This document shows, piece by piece, positions 7,514 through 16,750 of a DNA stretch of 64,000 nucleotides. Under the pieces are notes generated by a model. It did not search any database. It had not been told where the DNA came from and was given only the letters and a program-made list of their open reading frames with translations. This stretch comes from Pseudomonadota bacterium (lineage in GTDB: Bacteria; Pseudomonadota; Alphaproteobacteria; Acetobacterales; Acetobacteraceae). The DNA lies in contig JAJZVV010000008.1 of NCBI GenBank assembly GCA_021845595.1, forward strand, positions 115,000 through 178,999. The letters run 5' to 3'. Each line of letters opens with the position of its first letter. Position 1 is the first letter of the stretch. A program made the position numbers and the translations under genes.

Positions 7514-8374
7514 ATGCACCCCCTGGTCAGCACGGACTGGCTCGCCGAACATCTCGGCGCGCCCGATCTGGTGGTTTTCGACGCCAGCTGGTACCTGCCC
7601 AACGAGCCCAAGGACCCGCGGGCCGAGTTCCGCAGCGCGCATATCCCCACGGCGCGGTTCTTCGACATCGACGCGGTCGCGGATCCGGACAGCGACCTGC
7701 CGCACATGGTACCGAGCGCCGGCCGCTTCGCGCGGCTCATGGGCGCGCTCGGCGTGTCCAACGCATCACGGATCGTCTTCTACGACCAGAAGGGCATTTC
7801 CACCGCCGCGCGCGGCTGGTGGATGATGGGCTTGTTCGGCCACGACCAGGCCGCGGTGCTCGATGGCGGCCTGCCGAAATGGCGCGCCGAGGGCCGCGCG
7901 ATCGAGATCGGCGAGCCGCCCGCCCCGGCGGCGCGCGATTTCCTGCCGTGCCTGCGCGCTGGCCGGCTGCGCGGCGTCGGCGACATGCTGCGCAATGTGG
8001 CGAGCGGCGAGGAGCTGGTGCTGGATGCCCGCGCCGCCGCGCGCTTCCACGCCGAGGCACCCGAGCCGCGCCCGGGGCTGCCGTCCGGCCACATTCCCGG
8101 CAGCCGGTCGCTGCCCTATGGCGAGGTGCTGGTCGGCGGCCAGACGCTGCTGCCGCCCGAGGCGCTGCGCGCCCGCTTCGCGCGCGAGGGCGTGGACGGC
8201 AGCCGGCCGGTGGTGACGAGCTGCGGCAGTGGCGTCTCCGCCGCAGTGCTGACGCTCGCCATGGCCCATGCCGGGCTGCCGAGCGGCGCGCTCTATGACG
8301 GCTCGTGGACCGAATGGGCGAGCCGCCCGGATACGCCGAAAGCACCGCTCCAGGGGACGGCCGACCATGGCTGA
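7514..8374 (+). CDS. sseA: 3-mercaptopyruvate sulfurtransferase
   Basis: A two-domain rhodanese of 286 residues. The N-terminal, inactive domain starts LVSTDWLAEHL and contains VVFDASWYLP. The C-terminal catalytic domain carries the active-site cysteine at about residue 237 in CGSGVSA, the loop type of mercaptopyruvate rather than thiosulfate sulfurtransferases. It moves sulfur from 3-mercaptopyruvate to thiols or cyanide. I chose the ATG at 7514 because AGCGGAGG lies 6-13 bp upstream and the family begins at this point; an in-frame ATG at 7478 is possible. Its 3' end overlaps the metC start by 8 bp, which indicates one transcript. Confidence 0.9.
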   Translation: MHPLVSTDWLAEHLGAPDLVVFDASWYLPNEPKDPRAEFRSAHIPTARFFDIDAVADPDSDLPHMVPSAGRFARLMGALGVSNASRIVFYDQKGISTAARGWWMMGLFGHDQAAVLDGGLPKWRAEGRAIEIGEPPAPAARDFLPCLRAGRLRGVGDMLRNVASGEELVLDARAAARFHAEAPEPRPGLPSGHIPGSRSLPYGEVLVGGQTLLPPEALRARFAREGVDGSRPVVTSCGSGVSAAVLTLAMAHAGLPSGALYDGSWTEWASRPDTPKAPLQGTADHG

Positions 8375-9557
8375 CGCGTCGGACCGGCTCGGCCGGGACA
8401 CCCACCTGACCCATCTCGGCCGCGCCGGGGTCCGCGCCGAGGGCTTCGTCAACCCGCCGCTGGTGCGCGGCTCGACCGTGCTGCACGCCGATTGCGCGGC
8501 GCGCACCGAGGCCGGGCGCAAGCGCTTCGACCAGGCGCTGGTCTATGGGCTGCTCGGCACCCCGACCCATTTCGCGCTGGAGGACGCGATCGCCGCGATC
8601 GAGGGCGGCACGCGCTGCCAGATCGTCTCCTCCGGCCTCGCCGCGATCACCGTACCGCTGCTCGCCTATCTCGGCGCCGGCGAGCATTGCCTGGTGCCGG
8701 ACAGCGTCTACGGCCCGAGCCGGCACTTCTGCGACACGATGCTGCGCCGGCTCGGCGTGGAGACGACGTACTACGTCCCGACCATCGGCGCCGACGCGCT
8801 CGCCGGGCTGATCCGGCCCGAGACGCGCGTGCTGTTCCTGGAAAGCCCCGGCAGCCACAGTTTCGAGATGCAGGACGTGCCGGCCCTGGCCGCGGTGGCG
8901 CGGGCGCGCGGGCTCGCGGTGCTGATGGATAATACCTGGGGCATCCAGACCTTCCAGCCCTTCCGCCATGGCGTCGACGTCTCGATCCAGGCGCTGACGA
9001 AATATATCGGCGGCCACTCGGACCTCGTGCTCGGCGCCGTCACCACCGCCGACCCGGCGCATTGGGAGCGTATCCGCGCCGCGGCGACGACGCTCGGCCA
9101 GTATGCCAGCCCGGACGATTGCTGGCTGGCGCTGCGCGGGCTGCGCACGCTCGGCGTGCGGCTGCGCCAGCAGGCGGCGGCCGGGCTGACGGTCGCGCGG
9201 TGGTTGGCGGCGCGGCCGGAGGTGCAGCAGGTGCTCCACCCGGCCCTGCCCGGCGCGCCGGGGCACGACATCTGGCGGCGCGACTATGACGGCGCGTGCA
9301 GTCTGTTCGGTGTCGTCTTCCAGCCCGAGATCACCGTCGAGTCGATGATCGCCATGCTGGACTCGCTCGCCCTGTTCGGCATCGGCGCCTCCTGGGGCGG
9401 GTTCGAGAGCCTCGCCCTGCCGACCACGGGCACGATCCGCCGCAGCGTCTCGCCGCCCCTGCCCGGCCCGGCGGCGCGGTTCCATATCGGGCTGGAGGAT
9501 ACCGCCGACCTCATCGCCGATCTCGAGCAGGCGTTCAGCCGGCTGCGTTCTCGCTGA
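8367..9557 (+). CDS. metC: cystathionine beta-lyase (Cys/Met metabolism PLP enzyme)
   Basis: A 396-residue fold-type I PLP enzyme. The PLP lysine is Lys212 in ALTKYIGGHSD; the cofactor-binding VSSGLAAI and LMDNTWG motifs, and the LALPTTGTIRRSV arm, follow the MetC pattern. It cleaves cystathionine to homocysteine, pyruvate and ammonia in methionine synthesis, or degrades cysteine. The pairing with sseA is a frequent alphaproteobacterial arrangement and links the two through cysteine-derived sulfur. Its 3' end runs 23 bp into the convergent zur gene. Confidence 0.88.
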   Translation: MADASDRLGRDTHLTHLGRAGVRAEGFVNPPLVRGSTVLHADCAARTEAGRKRFDQALVYGLLGTPTHFALEDAIAAIEGGTRCQIVSSGLAAITVPLLAYLGAGEHCLVPDSVYGPSRHFCDTMLRRLGVETTYYVPTIGADALAGLIRPETRVLFLESPGSHSFEMQDVPALAAVARARGLAVLMDNTWGIQTFQPFRHGVDVSIQALTKYIGGHSDLVLGAVTTADPAHWERIRAAATTLGQYASPDDCWLALRGLRTLGVRLRQQAAAGLTVARWLAARPEVQQVLHPALPGAPGHDIWRRDYDGACSLFGVVFQPEITVESMIAMLDSLALFGIGASWGGFESLALPTTGTIRRSVSPPLPGPAARFHIGLEDTADLIADLEQAFSRLRSR

Positions 9558-10044
9558 GGCGGGCGCACTCGGTGCACAGGCCCTCGGCCTCGACGGTGGC
9601 ACGCGCGAGGCTGAACCCCTGCCCGGCGGCGGCGCGGGCGAGCGCGGCGCTGACTTCGGGGTCGTCGATCTCGGCGACATGGCCGCAGCCGCGGCAGATG
9701 AGGAATTGCGCCGGGTGCCCGCCCTGGTCCTCGGCACCGTGATCCTCGGCGACACAGCCGACGAAGGCCGCGAGCCGTTCGACGCGGTGCACCAGCCCGT
9801 GTTCGAGCAGGAAGTCCAGCGCCCGATAGACGGTCGGCGGCGCCGCGCCGGCCCGCGCCGCGCGCAGCCGGTCCAGCAGGTCATAGGCGCCGACCGGTGC
9901 CTCGGCCTCCAGGATGAAGCCGAGCACGAGCCGGCGGATATCGGTCAGCCGCGCGCCGCGCCGGGCGCAGAGCGCGTCCGCCTGCCGGAGCCGGGCCTCG
10001 GTGCGGTGCGCGAACGCCGGCGGGTTGCCATCCTGATGCACCAT
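9535..10044 (-). CDS. zur: Fur-family regulator, Zur-like
   Basis: A 169-residue Fur-superfamily repressor. A winged-helix domain (about residues 20-95, with PPTVYRALDFLLEHGLVHRV) is followed by a dimerisation domain holding two zinc-binding CxxC pairs, Cys117/Cys120 (CRGC) and Cys157/Cys160 (CTEC). The sequence is closer to Zur than to Fur, so it probably represses zinc uptake genes when zinc is sufficient. The first usable ATG is 10044, only 16 bp from the divergent hisI start, so the two promoters must overlap each other's coding sequence. No znuABC genes are in the window. Confidence 0.85.
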   Translation of the reverse strand: MVHQDGNPPAFAHRTEARLRQADALCARRGARLTDIRRLVLGFILEAEAPVGAYDLLDRLRAARAGAAPPTVYRALDFLLEHGLVHRVERLAAFVGCVAEDHGAEDQGGHPAQFLICRGCGHVAEIDDPEVSAALARAAAGQGFSLARATVEAEGLCTECARLSENAAG

Positions 10045-10060
10045 GCCAGGATAGGCCATC

Positions 10061-10459
10061 ATGGACGATCCCGCCACGCAGAGCCTGCTCGACCAGCTCC
10101 ATTTCGACGCCGGCGGCCTGATCGCCGCCATCGCCCAGCAGCATGACAGCGGCGAGGTGCTGATGCTGGCCTGGATGAACCGCGAGGCCGTGGCCGAAAC
10201 CCTCGCCACCGGCCGGGTCTGCTATTTCAGCCGCAGCCGCGGCCGGCTTTGGCGCAAAGGCGAGACCTCCGGCCAGACCCAGCGCCTGGTGGAGCTGCGG
10301 CTGGATTGCGACGGCGACGCGCTGCTGCTGCTGGTGGACCAGCACGGCGTGGCCTGCCACACCGGCCGGCGCTCCTGCTTCTACCGCGCGGTGCGCGATG
10401 GCGCGCTGGCCGAAATCGCCGCCCCGCTGGTGCCGCCGGAAGCGCTCTACGGTCCGTGA
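10061..10459 (+). CDS. hisI: phosphoribosyl-AMP cyclohydrolase
   Basis: A 132-residue monofunctional HisI, without the HisE domain that is fused in enterobacteria. The conserved core is complete: [28 protein letters not shown] and the metal-binding [11 protein letters not shown] plus [11 protein letters not shown] cysteines and histidine. It opens the adenine ring of phosphoribosyl-AMP, the third step of histidine synthesis, in the cytosol with Zn2+ and Mg2+. It stands apart from other his genes and is divergent from zur. Confidence 0.95.
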   Translation: MDDPATQSLLDQLHFDAGGLIAAIAQQHDSGEVLMLAWMNREAVAETLATGRVCYFSRSRGRLWRKGETSGQTQRLVELRLDCDGDALLLLVDQHGVACHTGRRSCFYRAVRDGALAEIAAPLVPPEALYGP

Positions 10460-10553
10460 CCGGTCCGGCTCTTGCCGAGGACGGCCCTGGCGCGGCAGGG
10501 TTGACCCGCCACATCGCGCCGGACCCGAGCGCGCAACAGGAGGAAACGCCGCA

Positions 10554-11858
10554 ATGAGACCTGTCCCCCTTCTCGCCGCCTGCCTGGCCCTGTCAGCGCT
10601 GGTTCCGCCCGCGTGGGCGCAGCCGCTGGAGCGCGCCCAGCCGGAGGAGGTCGGCATGTCCTCGGCCCGGCTCGACCGCATCACCCAGGTCTTCAGCAAG
10701 GATATCGAGGCCGGAAAGCTGCCCGGCGTCGTCATCATGGTCGCCCGCGAGGGCAAGCTGGTCTACTCGCAGAGCCTTGGCTACCGCGACAAGGCGGCCG
10801 GCGCGAAGATGACCGAAGACGCCATTTTCCGCGCCTATTCCATGACCAAGCCGTTCGTCGAGGTCGCCGCGGCGATGCTGATGGAGGAAGGGAAGCTGCA
10901 GCTCACCGACCCGGTGAGCCGGTTCTTCCCCGAGTTCGGGACCCAGTCCGTCAGCGTGCCCAGCCACAATGCGCTGGGCCAGCCGACCTATGCGCTGGTG
11001 CCGGCCGAGCGGGTGGCGACAGTGCAAGACCTGATGCGCCACACCGCCGGGCTCGCCTACGGCGAGATCACCGCCAATACCCTGGTCAAGCAGGCCTATC
11101 TCAAGGCCGGGCTGGTCAACCCGGCGATGGAGTACGACGTCACCGGCCTGACGCCGGAGGAATTCGTCAAGCGGCTGGCCGCCGCACCGCTCGCCTATCA
11201 GCCGGGGACGGTGTGGGAATACAGCCTGGCCATCGACCTGCTCGGGCGCGTGGTGGAGAAGGCCTCCGGCCAGCGGCTGGGCGATTTTCTCGCCGAGCGG
11301 CTGTTCCGCCCGCTGGGCATGGCCGATTCCGGCTTCTCCGTGCCGCAGGACAAGCTCGGCCGGCTGGCCGAACCCTTGGCCACCGATCCGGCCACCGGGG
11401 CGCCGATCCATCTGATCGACGTCTCCCACCCGCCAGCCGAGGATTCCGGCGGCGCCGGGAGCGTCTCGACGGCCGCGGACTATCTCCGCTTCGCCCAGAT
11501 GCTGCTCAATGGCGGCCGGCTCGGCGATGCCGACATCCTCAGCCCGACGACGGTGGCGCTGATGACCTCGGACCATCTCGGCACCGCCATCCACCCGATC
11601 GTTGCGCCCAGCCAGCTGCTGATGGGCGTGCCCGGCTACACGTTCGGCCTCGGCTTCATGGTGCGCGAGCAGGCCGGCATCGCCGGCGTGCCCGGTTCGC
11701 CGGGCGAGTTCATGTGGGCCGGTTACGCCGGAACCTTCTTCTGGGTCGAGCCGGCCGAGCATCTCGTCGCGGTGATGATGGACCAGGCGCCGGGCCCGAG
11801 CCGCGCCTTCTTCCGCCGCCAGTTGAAGCAACTCGTCGATCAGGCGATCGTCGAGTAG
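10554..11858 (+). CDS. exported serine hydrolase, class C beta-lactamase-like
   Basis: A 434-residue protein of the beta-lactamase/transpeptidase-like fold (PF00144). A signal peptide (MRPVPLLAACLALSALVPPAWA) sends it to the periplasm. The SxxK catalytic motif is Ser96-Met-Thr-Lys99 (AYSMTKPF); a tyrosine motif is present in WEYSLAIDLLG, and conserved HTAGLAYG and PLGMADSGFSV segments follow. Members include esterases of family VIII, D-aminopeptidases and AmpC; this one is more likely an esterase or peptidase than a resistance enzyme. The start at 10554 has an ideal CAGGAGGAAA site. It is followed after 44 bp by a second exported protein gene. Confidence 0.85.
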   Translation: MRPVPLLAACLALSALVPPAWAQPLERAQPEEVGMSSARLDRITQVFSKDIEAGKLPGVVIMVAREGKLVYSQSLGYRDKAAGAKMTEDAIFRAYSMTKPFVEVAAAMLMEEGKLQLTDPVSRFFPEFGTQSVSVPSHNALGQPTYALVPAERVATVQDLMRHTAGLAYGEITANTLVKQAYLKAGLVNPAMEYDVTGLTPEEFVKRLAAAPLAYQPGTVWEYSLAIDLLGRVVEKASGQRLGDFLAERLFRPLGMADSGFSVPQDKLGRLAEPLATDPATGAPIHLIDVSHPPAEDSGGAGSVSTAADYLRFAQMLLNGGRLGDADILSPTTVALMTSDHLGTAIHPIVAPSQLLMGVPGYTFGLGFMVREQAGIAGVPGSPGEFMWAGYAGTFFWVEPAEHLVAVMMDQAPGPSRAFFRRQLKQLVDQAIVE

Positions 11859-11902
11859 ACTGGATGTCCGGCCCGGCCCGCGCGGGCCGGGCGAGAGGAG
11901 CG

Positions 11903-13948
11903 ATGATGCGAGCGATCCTGGCGACCCTGGCCCTGGCCGGGCTGCTCGGCGGTGGCACGCCGGCGTGGGCCGACCGGCTGGTGCGCGCGCCCGCCGTGCC
12001 GCAGCCGAAGGCGGCGGGCGACCTCGTCGGCATGCTGGTGGAGAACACCCAGGACCGCACGACGCCGCCGCGTCCGCTCACGTTCGGCCAGGAGTTCATC
12101 CCCGGCGAACTGTCGCCGCAGACGCATCTCGCGGCGCGCATCGGGACCACGACGGTGCCGATTCAGATGGACGTCAAGGCGACGCACCCGGACGGTTCGG
12201 TGCGGATGGCCATCATCACCCTGCCGATGCCCGAGCAGCGCTCCGAACGCACGACGGAGGTGATGCTGACCAAGGCAGCCGACGCCCCTCCCGGCGCACC
12301 GGTGGGGCTGGAGGCGCTGACCGGCTACGGGCTTGCGGTCGATCTCACGCTGCACGAGGAAGGTGGCGCGACCCACCCGTTCCATGCCGATGTCGGCGCT
12401 CTGCTCGCGCACGCCCTGGCCGGCGGCAGGCTCGCCTACTGGATGCACGGGCCGCTGGCCAGCGAGGTGCGCGTTGAGGTGCCGGTGGAGCGGGCCTTCC
12501 GCCTGACCTTCGACGTGCGCGCCTACGCCGACGGCAGCGCCTATACGGACGTGCAGTTCAACAACGACATCGCGCTGCAGAAAGAGGGTGGCGCGGTCAC
12601 CTACGACCTCGACATCTCGGTGAAGGGTCAGAAGGCCTACCACACCGGGCCGATCAAGCAGTTCCAGTACCAGACCTGGCACCTCGAATACTGGAGCGCG
12701 GGCCGCCCGCACGTGAATTTCGTCCAGGATATCGCCCATATGGAACGGACCGGGGCGATCCAGACCTACGATCTGGCAACCGGAGTCGATGGCCGCCTGA
12801 TCGCCGACGAGGCCAAGCAGATGGCGGGGCCGGGCTTCGGCGTGCTCGGCAATGCCGGCATCACGACATACATGCCGATGACGGGCGGGCGGCCAGACAT
12901 CGGGCCGACGACGCGCGCCAACACGATCTGGCTGATGACCCAGAACGACGCCGCGGCCCGCTACGCGCTGGCACAGTCCGATGCCGCCGGGAGTGTGCCG
13001 TGGCACTATTACGATCCCCGCGTCGGCACCTATATCCGCCTGACCGAGCATCCGACCCTGTGGGCCGACGGGCGCGCGGGGCCCGGCAACGGCTCGGAAG
13101 CGCTGACGCAGATGTCCGACGACAAGGATACGGGCTGGAGTCCCGATCCGGCGCACCAGCCTGATCTCAGCTACGTCCCCTACCTTCTCACCGGCAGCCG
13201 CTACCGGCTCGACCAGCTCAACGCCCAGGCCTCGTGGTCGATCGTCGTCGCCTGGAACGCGCCGCGGCTGAACGGCAAGGGCATCGTCGCCAATTTCCAG
13301 TCGCAGGTGCGCGCCAGCGCATGGAGCCTGCGCGAAATCGTCGAGGCAGCCTTCGCCAACCCCGACGATTCGCCGATGAAGCGGTATTTCGTGGAGATCG
13401 CGAAGAACAATATCGAGTATCTGCTCGACCAGGCAGCGCACTCCAAGCAGGGCGACGTGCATGGCTGGGTGCTTGGGACCTACGGGGACGATCACGGCTT
13501 TATTGCTCCGTGGCAGCAGGACTACCTGGTGACGACGATTGCCCTGGCCGCGCGTCAGCAGGTTCCGGGCGCGAAGCAGTTGCTGGAGTGGCAGACGAAC
13601 TTTCTCGCCGGACGCTTCCTGAGCGAGGACAAAGGCTTCCACGCCAAGGACGGCGCTGAGTATATCCTGTTCACCTACCCCTATCCCGGTGACCAGTTCC
13701 ACCCCTATACGAATTGGGCCGATGTCGGCCGCATGGAGGTAACGAGCAAGCGCAGCGGCGGCGGCAAGGAGTGGGCGAGTTCGACGCCTATGATCCTGGC
13801 GCTCGATCGAGCGGCGCTGGCCGCCACGGTCAGTGCCACCGGATCGGCCGAGGCGAAGCGCGCCCTCGTCTGGCTGAACGCGAATGCCCCCGCCGTGGGT
13901 GCCAGAGAGCCGCCACCGGACCCGATGTGGAACATCGGCCTGCAGTGA
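11903..13948 (+). CDS. large exported protein of unknown function
   Basis: A 681-residue secreted protein, signal peptide at about residues 1-24 (LALAGLLGGGTPAWA), with GAGAGGAG before the ATG at 11903. Nothing in it matches a domain I can name with confidence. The N-terminal 250 residues look beta-rich (alternating hydrophobic strands, FDVRAYADGSAYTDVQFNND). The C-terminal half is alpha-helical with aromatic motifs such as WHLEYWS, HGWVLGTYGDDHGFIAPWQQDY and FTYPYPGDQFHPYTNW, reminiscent of an alpha/alpha-toroid carbohydrate-active enzyme. That is an inference from composition only. It follows the serine hydrolase gene in the same direction and may act with it in the periplasm. Confidence 0.75.
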   Translation: MMRAILATLALAGLLGGGTPAWADRLVRAPAVPQPKAAGDLVGMLVENTQDRTTPPRPLTFGQEFIPGELSPQTHLAARIGTTTVPIQMDVKATHPDGSVRMAIITLPMPEQRSERTTEVMLTKAADAPPGAPVGLEALTGYGLAVDLTLHEEGGATHPFHADVGALLAHALAGGRLAYWMHGPLASEVRVEVPVERAFRLTFDVRAYADGSAYTDVQFNNDIALQKEGGAVTYDLDISVKGQKAYHTGPIKQFQYQTWHLEYWSAGRPHVNFVQDIAHMERTGAIQTYDLATGVDGRLIADEAKQMAGPGFGVLGNAGITTYMPMTGGRPDIGPTTRANTIWLMTQNDAAARYALAQSDAAGSVPWHYYDPRVGTYIRLTEHPTLWADGRAGPGNGSEALTQMSDDKDTGWSPDPAHQPDLSYVPYLLTGSRYRLDQLNAQASWSIVVAWNAPRLNGKGIVANFQSQVRASAWSLREIVEAAFANPDDSPMKRYFVEIAKNNIEYLLDQAAHSKQGDVHGWVLGTYGDDHGFIAPWQQDYLVTTIALAARQQVPGAKQLLEWQTNFLAGRFLSEDKGFHAKDGAEYILFTYPYPGDQFHPYTNWADVGRMEVTSKRSGGGKEWASSTPMILALDRAALAATVSATGSAEAKRALVWLNANAPAVGAREPPPDPMWNIGLQ

Positions 13949-14042
13949 ACCGAAACTTGACCCTTTGGCTGCATGATAGGTCGACGGGAAGCGAGCCGCA
14001 CCGCGGGGGAGATGCCGTCGCCAACGTCGCTGGTCCGCGGAA

Positions 14043-14264
14043 ATGATCGATAATCTCGTCATCCTCTCGAACGTCGTTCTGGCCCTCTGGATCATTGTGC
14101 GCGCGATCCTGCTCGATACCCAACTCGGCTGGTTCGACCCCGTCGGGACGACCGAACACGGCGGTGACACCGCCGACGAGGGTGCAACTAAACGCCAAGT
14201 ATCCCGAGCGCAGAGGTTGAAGCAACGTCCGCGTCCGGGTCAGCAAAGGGATCGGGGACGGTGA
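14043..14264 (+). CDS. possible small single-span membrane protein
   Basis: A 73-residue ORF with one hydrophobic segment at residues 4-24 (NLVILSNVVLALWIIVRAIL) and a basic, arginine-rich tail. It overlaps the next gene by a GTGA start/stop, which suggests translational coupling. The ribosome site is weak. Codon use resembles real genes. It could be an accessory protein for the polysaccharide ligase-like protein downstream; no family is recognised. Confidence 0.45.
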   Translation: MIDNLVILSNVVLALWIIVRAILLDTQLGWFDPVGTTEHGGDTADEGATKRQVSRAQRLKQRPRPGQQRDRGR

Positions 14265-15643
14265 TCCGAAGCCTTCTGCTGTTTTTTGTGTTCGTTTCTT
14301 TCCTCACCGCCGGCTTTGCCGCACCCTTCGTGTTCAGTCTGGGCTATGTCTGGGTCGATGGGTTCAGGCCACAGGACGTCAGTTACTCGATCCTGACCGA
14401 GCTCCCGGTTTCCATGATCATGGCAGTGGCCGCGATCGGTGGCTATTTCGTACTGGATCGCCGATTTCCGCCGAAGCCTTCGGCGCAGCTGGTCCTGACG
14501 CTGCTGTTGGCGGTCTGGGTGACTTTGACCACGAGCTGGGCCGAAGTACCCGATCCAGCGTGGATCAAATGGAACTGGGCGTTCAAGACAATCGTCTTCT
14601 CGGCATTCATCCCCTACGTGTTTCGCTCCTCGATCCAGATCGAGGCCTTCGCGCTGATCTGGTTGCTGGCGCTAAGCGCCAACACCCTGCCGGTCGGTGC
14701 GAAGACGATTCTGTCCGGCGGTGGCTACGGCCATGCGTTAGGCCTCGTCGCCGGGAATTCCGGGTTCGCCGAGGGCTCCACCCTGGCCGCAATCAGCCTG
14801 ATGATGGTGCCGATTTTCATCTTCCTCCGCCAGCATGGGCGGATCATCCCGCGTTTGCCGCTCCTCTCACTCGGCTATATCGGGGCGATTGCGCTGTCGA
14901 TCGCCGCCGCAGTGGGAACCTATGAGCGTACTGCCCTGGTGGGGGCCGTGGTCATGGGCGGGCATCTCTGGTGGCACGCGCGGCGCAAGCTGTTCTTCGG
15001 CGTGATTGCAGCGGTAGTGGTGCTTGCCGCCGGCGGCATCACGTCGCAGCGCTGGATCGAGCGCATGTCCACGGTGCAGACCTTCGATTCCGAAAGTTCC
15101 GCGCTCGGGCGTATCCTGGTGTGGAAGTGGACCTTCGACTACGCCCTGCACCACCCGCTCGGCGGCGGGTTCGATGTCTATCGGATCGATCACATCCAGT
15201 TCCCCAACGAGACGGCGGACACGCCGCCGCACACGATCGCCTTTCACAGCGCCTATTTCGAAGTGCTCGGCGAACAGGGCTGGGTCGGCCTGGGCCTGTT
15301 CCTGAGTCTGATCGCCACGTCCCTCGTGACCCTGCGCGGCATCGCGAAGCGCACCCGCGATCGACCCGACTTGGCATGGTCGCTCGGAATGGCCAGAGCC
15401 TTGCAAGGCGCGCTTCTGACCTTCACCGCCTGTAGCGCCTTCATCGGTGTCGGGTTTCAACCGATGTTCTATTTTCTGTTTGCGATAACCGTCTCGCTGC
15501 GCGAATACACCCGACGCGCCATGGAAGGCGGCGTCGAGCGGCGTGGGCGTCGCCAAATCTCACCGCGCAGCAGCAATGTCCAGGCTCTGGCCGCCGATGC
15601 GCATGCAGGCTTGTCAGCTCGGACGAACCTCGAGCGAACCTGA
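14261..15643 (+). CDS. O-antigen ligase/polymerase-like membrane protein
   Basis: A 460-residue polytopic inner-membrane protein with about ten hydrophobic helices. It has a large periplasmic loop before the last helices with a conserved LGRILVWKWTFDYALHHPLG region typical of Wzy_C/WaaL proteins, and FHSAYFEVLGEQGWVGLGLF after it. The N-terminal part resembles the DUF5935 half of ligases that travel with the exosortase A/PEP-CTERM system. This would suit the PEP-CTERM genes at 1-2.4 kb, although that link is an inference. It probably joins or polymerises lipid-linked glycans. GTG start at 14261; base composition is visibly less GC-rich than the flanks. It overlaps the convergent acyltransferase gene by 30 bp. 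Confidence 0.75.
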   Translation: MIRSLLLFFVFVSFLTAGFAAPFVFSLGYVWVDGFRPQDVSYSILTELPVSMIMAVAAIGGYFVLDRRFPPKPSAQLVLTLLLAVWVTLTTSWAEVPDPAWIKWNWAFKTIVFSAFIPYVFRSSIQIEAFALIWLLALSANTLPVGAKTILSGGGYGHALGLVAGNSGFAEGSTLAAISLMMVPIFIFLRQHGRIIPRLPLLSLGYIGAIALSIAAAVGTYERTALVGAVVMGGHLWWHARRKLFFGVIAAVVVLAAGGITSQRWIERMSTVQTFDSESSALGRILVWKWTFDYALHHPLGGGFDVYRIDHIQFPNETADTPPHTIAFHSAYFEVLGEQGWVGLGLFLSLIATSLVTLRGIAKRTRDRPDLAWSLGMARALQGALLTFTACSAFIGVGFQPMFYFLFAITVSLREYTRRAMEGGVERRGRRQISPRSSNVQALAADAHAGLSARTNLERT

Positions 15644-16750
15644 TGACGGCACCCGCGTTTCGCCACTGCGCTCGACGAGGCGCCGTAGTGCCCTCCGCCC
15701 CGGCATCTCGACCAGCTGGTAGAGGATGACCGAGCCGATCAGGGTCGCGGCAAGGTAAACGAGCGTCGGCGCCAAGGGCTGCGGCCCGGGCGAGACCATG
15801 AGGAACTTGATCCAGTCACGGACAAAGAAATGCAGCAGGTAGGTCGAATAGGAAACGAGGCCGATCTGCTCGATGATGCGCACGGAAAGCAGACGCGCGG
15901 GCAGCCCGGCTTGTGGCGCGATGGCGGCGATGAGAAAGGCGAAGCCCAGGGGGATGGCAACAAAATCGGGCAACGACAGCGTGGCATAGAGGGCAAACAC
16001 CACCATCGCGAGCGCTGCGGGAACCAGCGCGGGGCCATCGTGCGAGAGCGCGGCCGAGATGCGGAACAGCAGGACGCCGACGGCAAACTCGAGGACGCAA
16101 CGGATCAGTCCGAAATGAGGGATATCGGCGCCGAGGCCACCGGTCATCGCCCCACCTAGCGCCAGAAGCGAGAGAATCAGCCCGATCGCCAGCCCGGCCA
16201 CCGCCCGCGAACGGCCGAGTTTTTCGGCGCCCAGAACGATGATCGGAAAGACCAGATAAACGAACCACTCGGTGCTGATGGACCACGCCGGAATGTTCCA
16301 TGCCAGCCGATCGACGAAACCCCAGTTCTGGACGAGGCCCAGACTGAGAATGAAATAGCCCAACCCGTAGGCCCCGTTCTCGATCCGATGCGATGAAAAC
16401 AGCCATATCGCCAGCGGATTCGCGATGAAGGCGAACATCATGAAAGCGTGCAGAGGATAAACGCGTGCGAGCCGGACAAGAAGAAATTTGCCATAGCGGA
16501 CGAGCGAAAGATCGCGATCGAACCGGTCGTAGTAGTTCAGGGCAATGACGAATCCGCTCAGCTCGAAGAAGAGATCGACACCAAGATATCCTTTATTGAT
16601 CAGTCGCAGAAGCGCATCCGGCACGTGGTCCGGAAAATTCTCTCGGAAGTGATAGAGCACCACCCACCACGCCGCCAGCCCGCGGATCGCGGTCAGCGCC
16701 GGCAATTGGGGGATACGTCCGGAAGCTCGCGCCAATTCGATCGTTCCCAT
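15614..16750 (-). CDS. membrane acyltransferase (Acyltransferase 3 family)
   Basis: A 378-residue integral membrane acyltransferase of the OafA/NodX type. The family motifs are seen in order: LPALTAIRGLAAWWVVLYHF with the catalytic-type histidine, GYLGVDLFFELSGFVIA, LARVYPLHAFM and PAWSISTEWFVYLVFP, then about ten helices and a C-terminal short basic tail. It would O-acylate a surface polysaccharide or other glycan. It is next to the O-antigen ligase-like gene in a relatively AT-rich patch ending at tRNA-Pro, which suggests an exopolysaccharide module possibly gained by transfer. Confidence 0.85.
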   Translation of the reverse strand: MGTIELARASGRIPQLPALTAIRGLAAWWVVLYHFRENFPDHVPDALLRLINKGYLGVDLFFELSGFVIALNYYDRFDRDLSLVRYGKFLLVRLARVYPLHAFMMFAFIANPLAIWLFSSHRIENGAYGLGYFILSLGLVQNWGFVDRLAWNIPAWSISTEWFVYLVFPIIVLGAEKLGRSRAVAGLAIGLILSLLALGGAMTGGLGADIPHFGLIRCVLEFAVGVLLFRISAALSHDGPALVPAALAMVVFALYATLSLPDFVAIPLGFAFLIAAIAPQAGLPARLLSVRIIEQIGLVSYSTYLLHFFVRDWIKFLMVSPGPQPLAPTLVYLAATLIGSVILYQLVEMPGRRALRRLVERSGETRVPSSGSLEVRPS

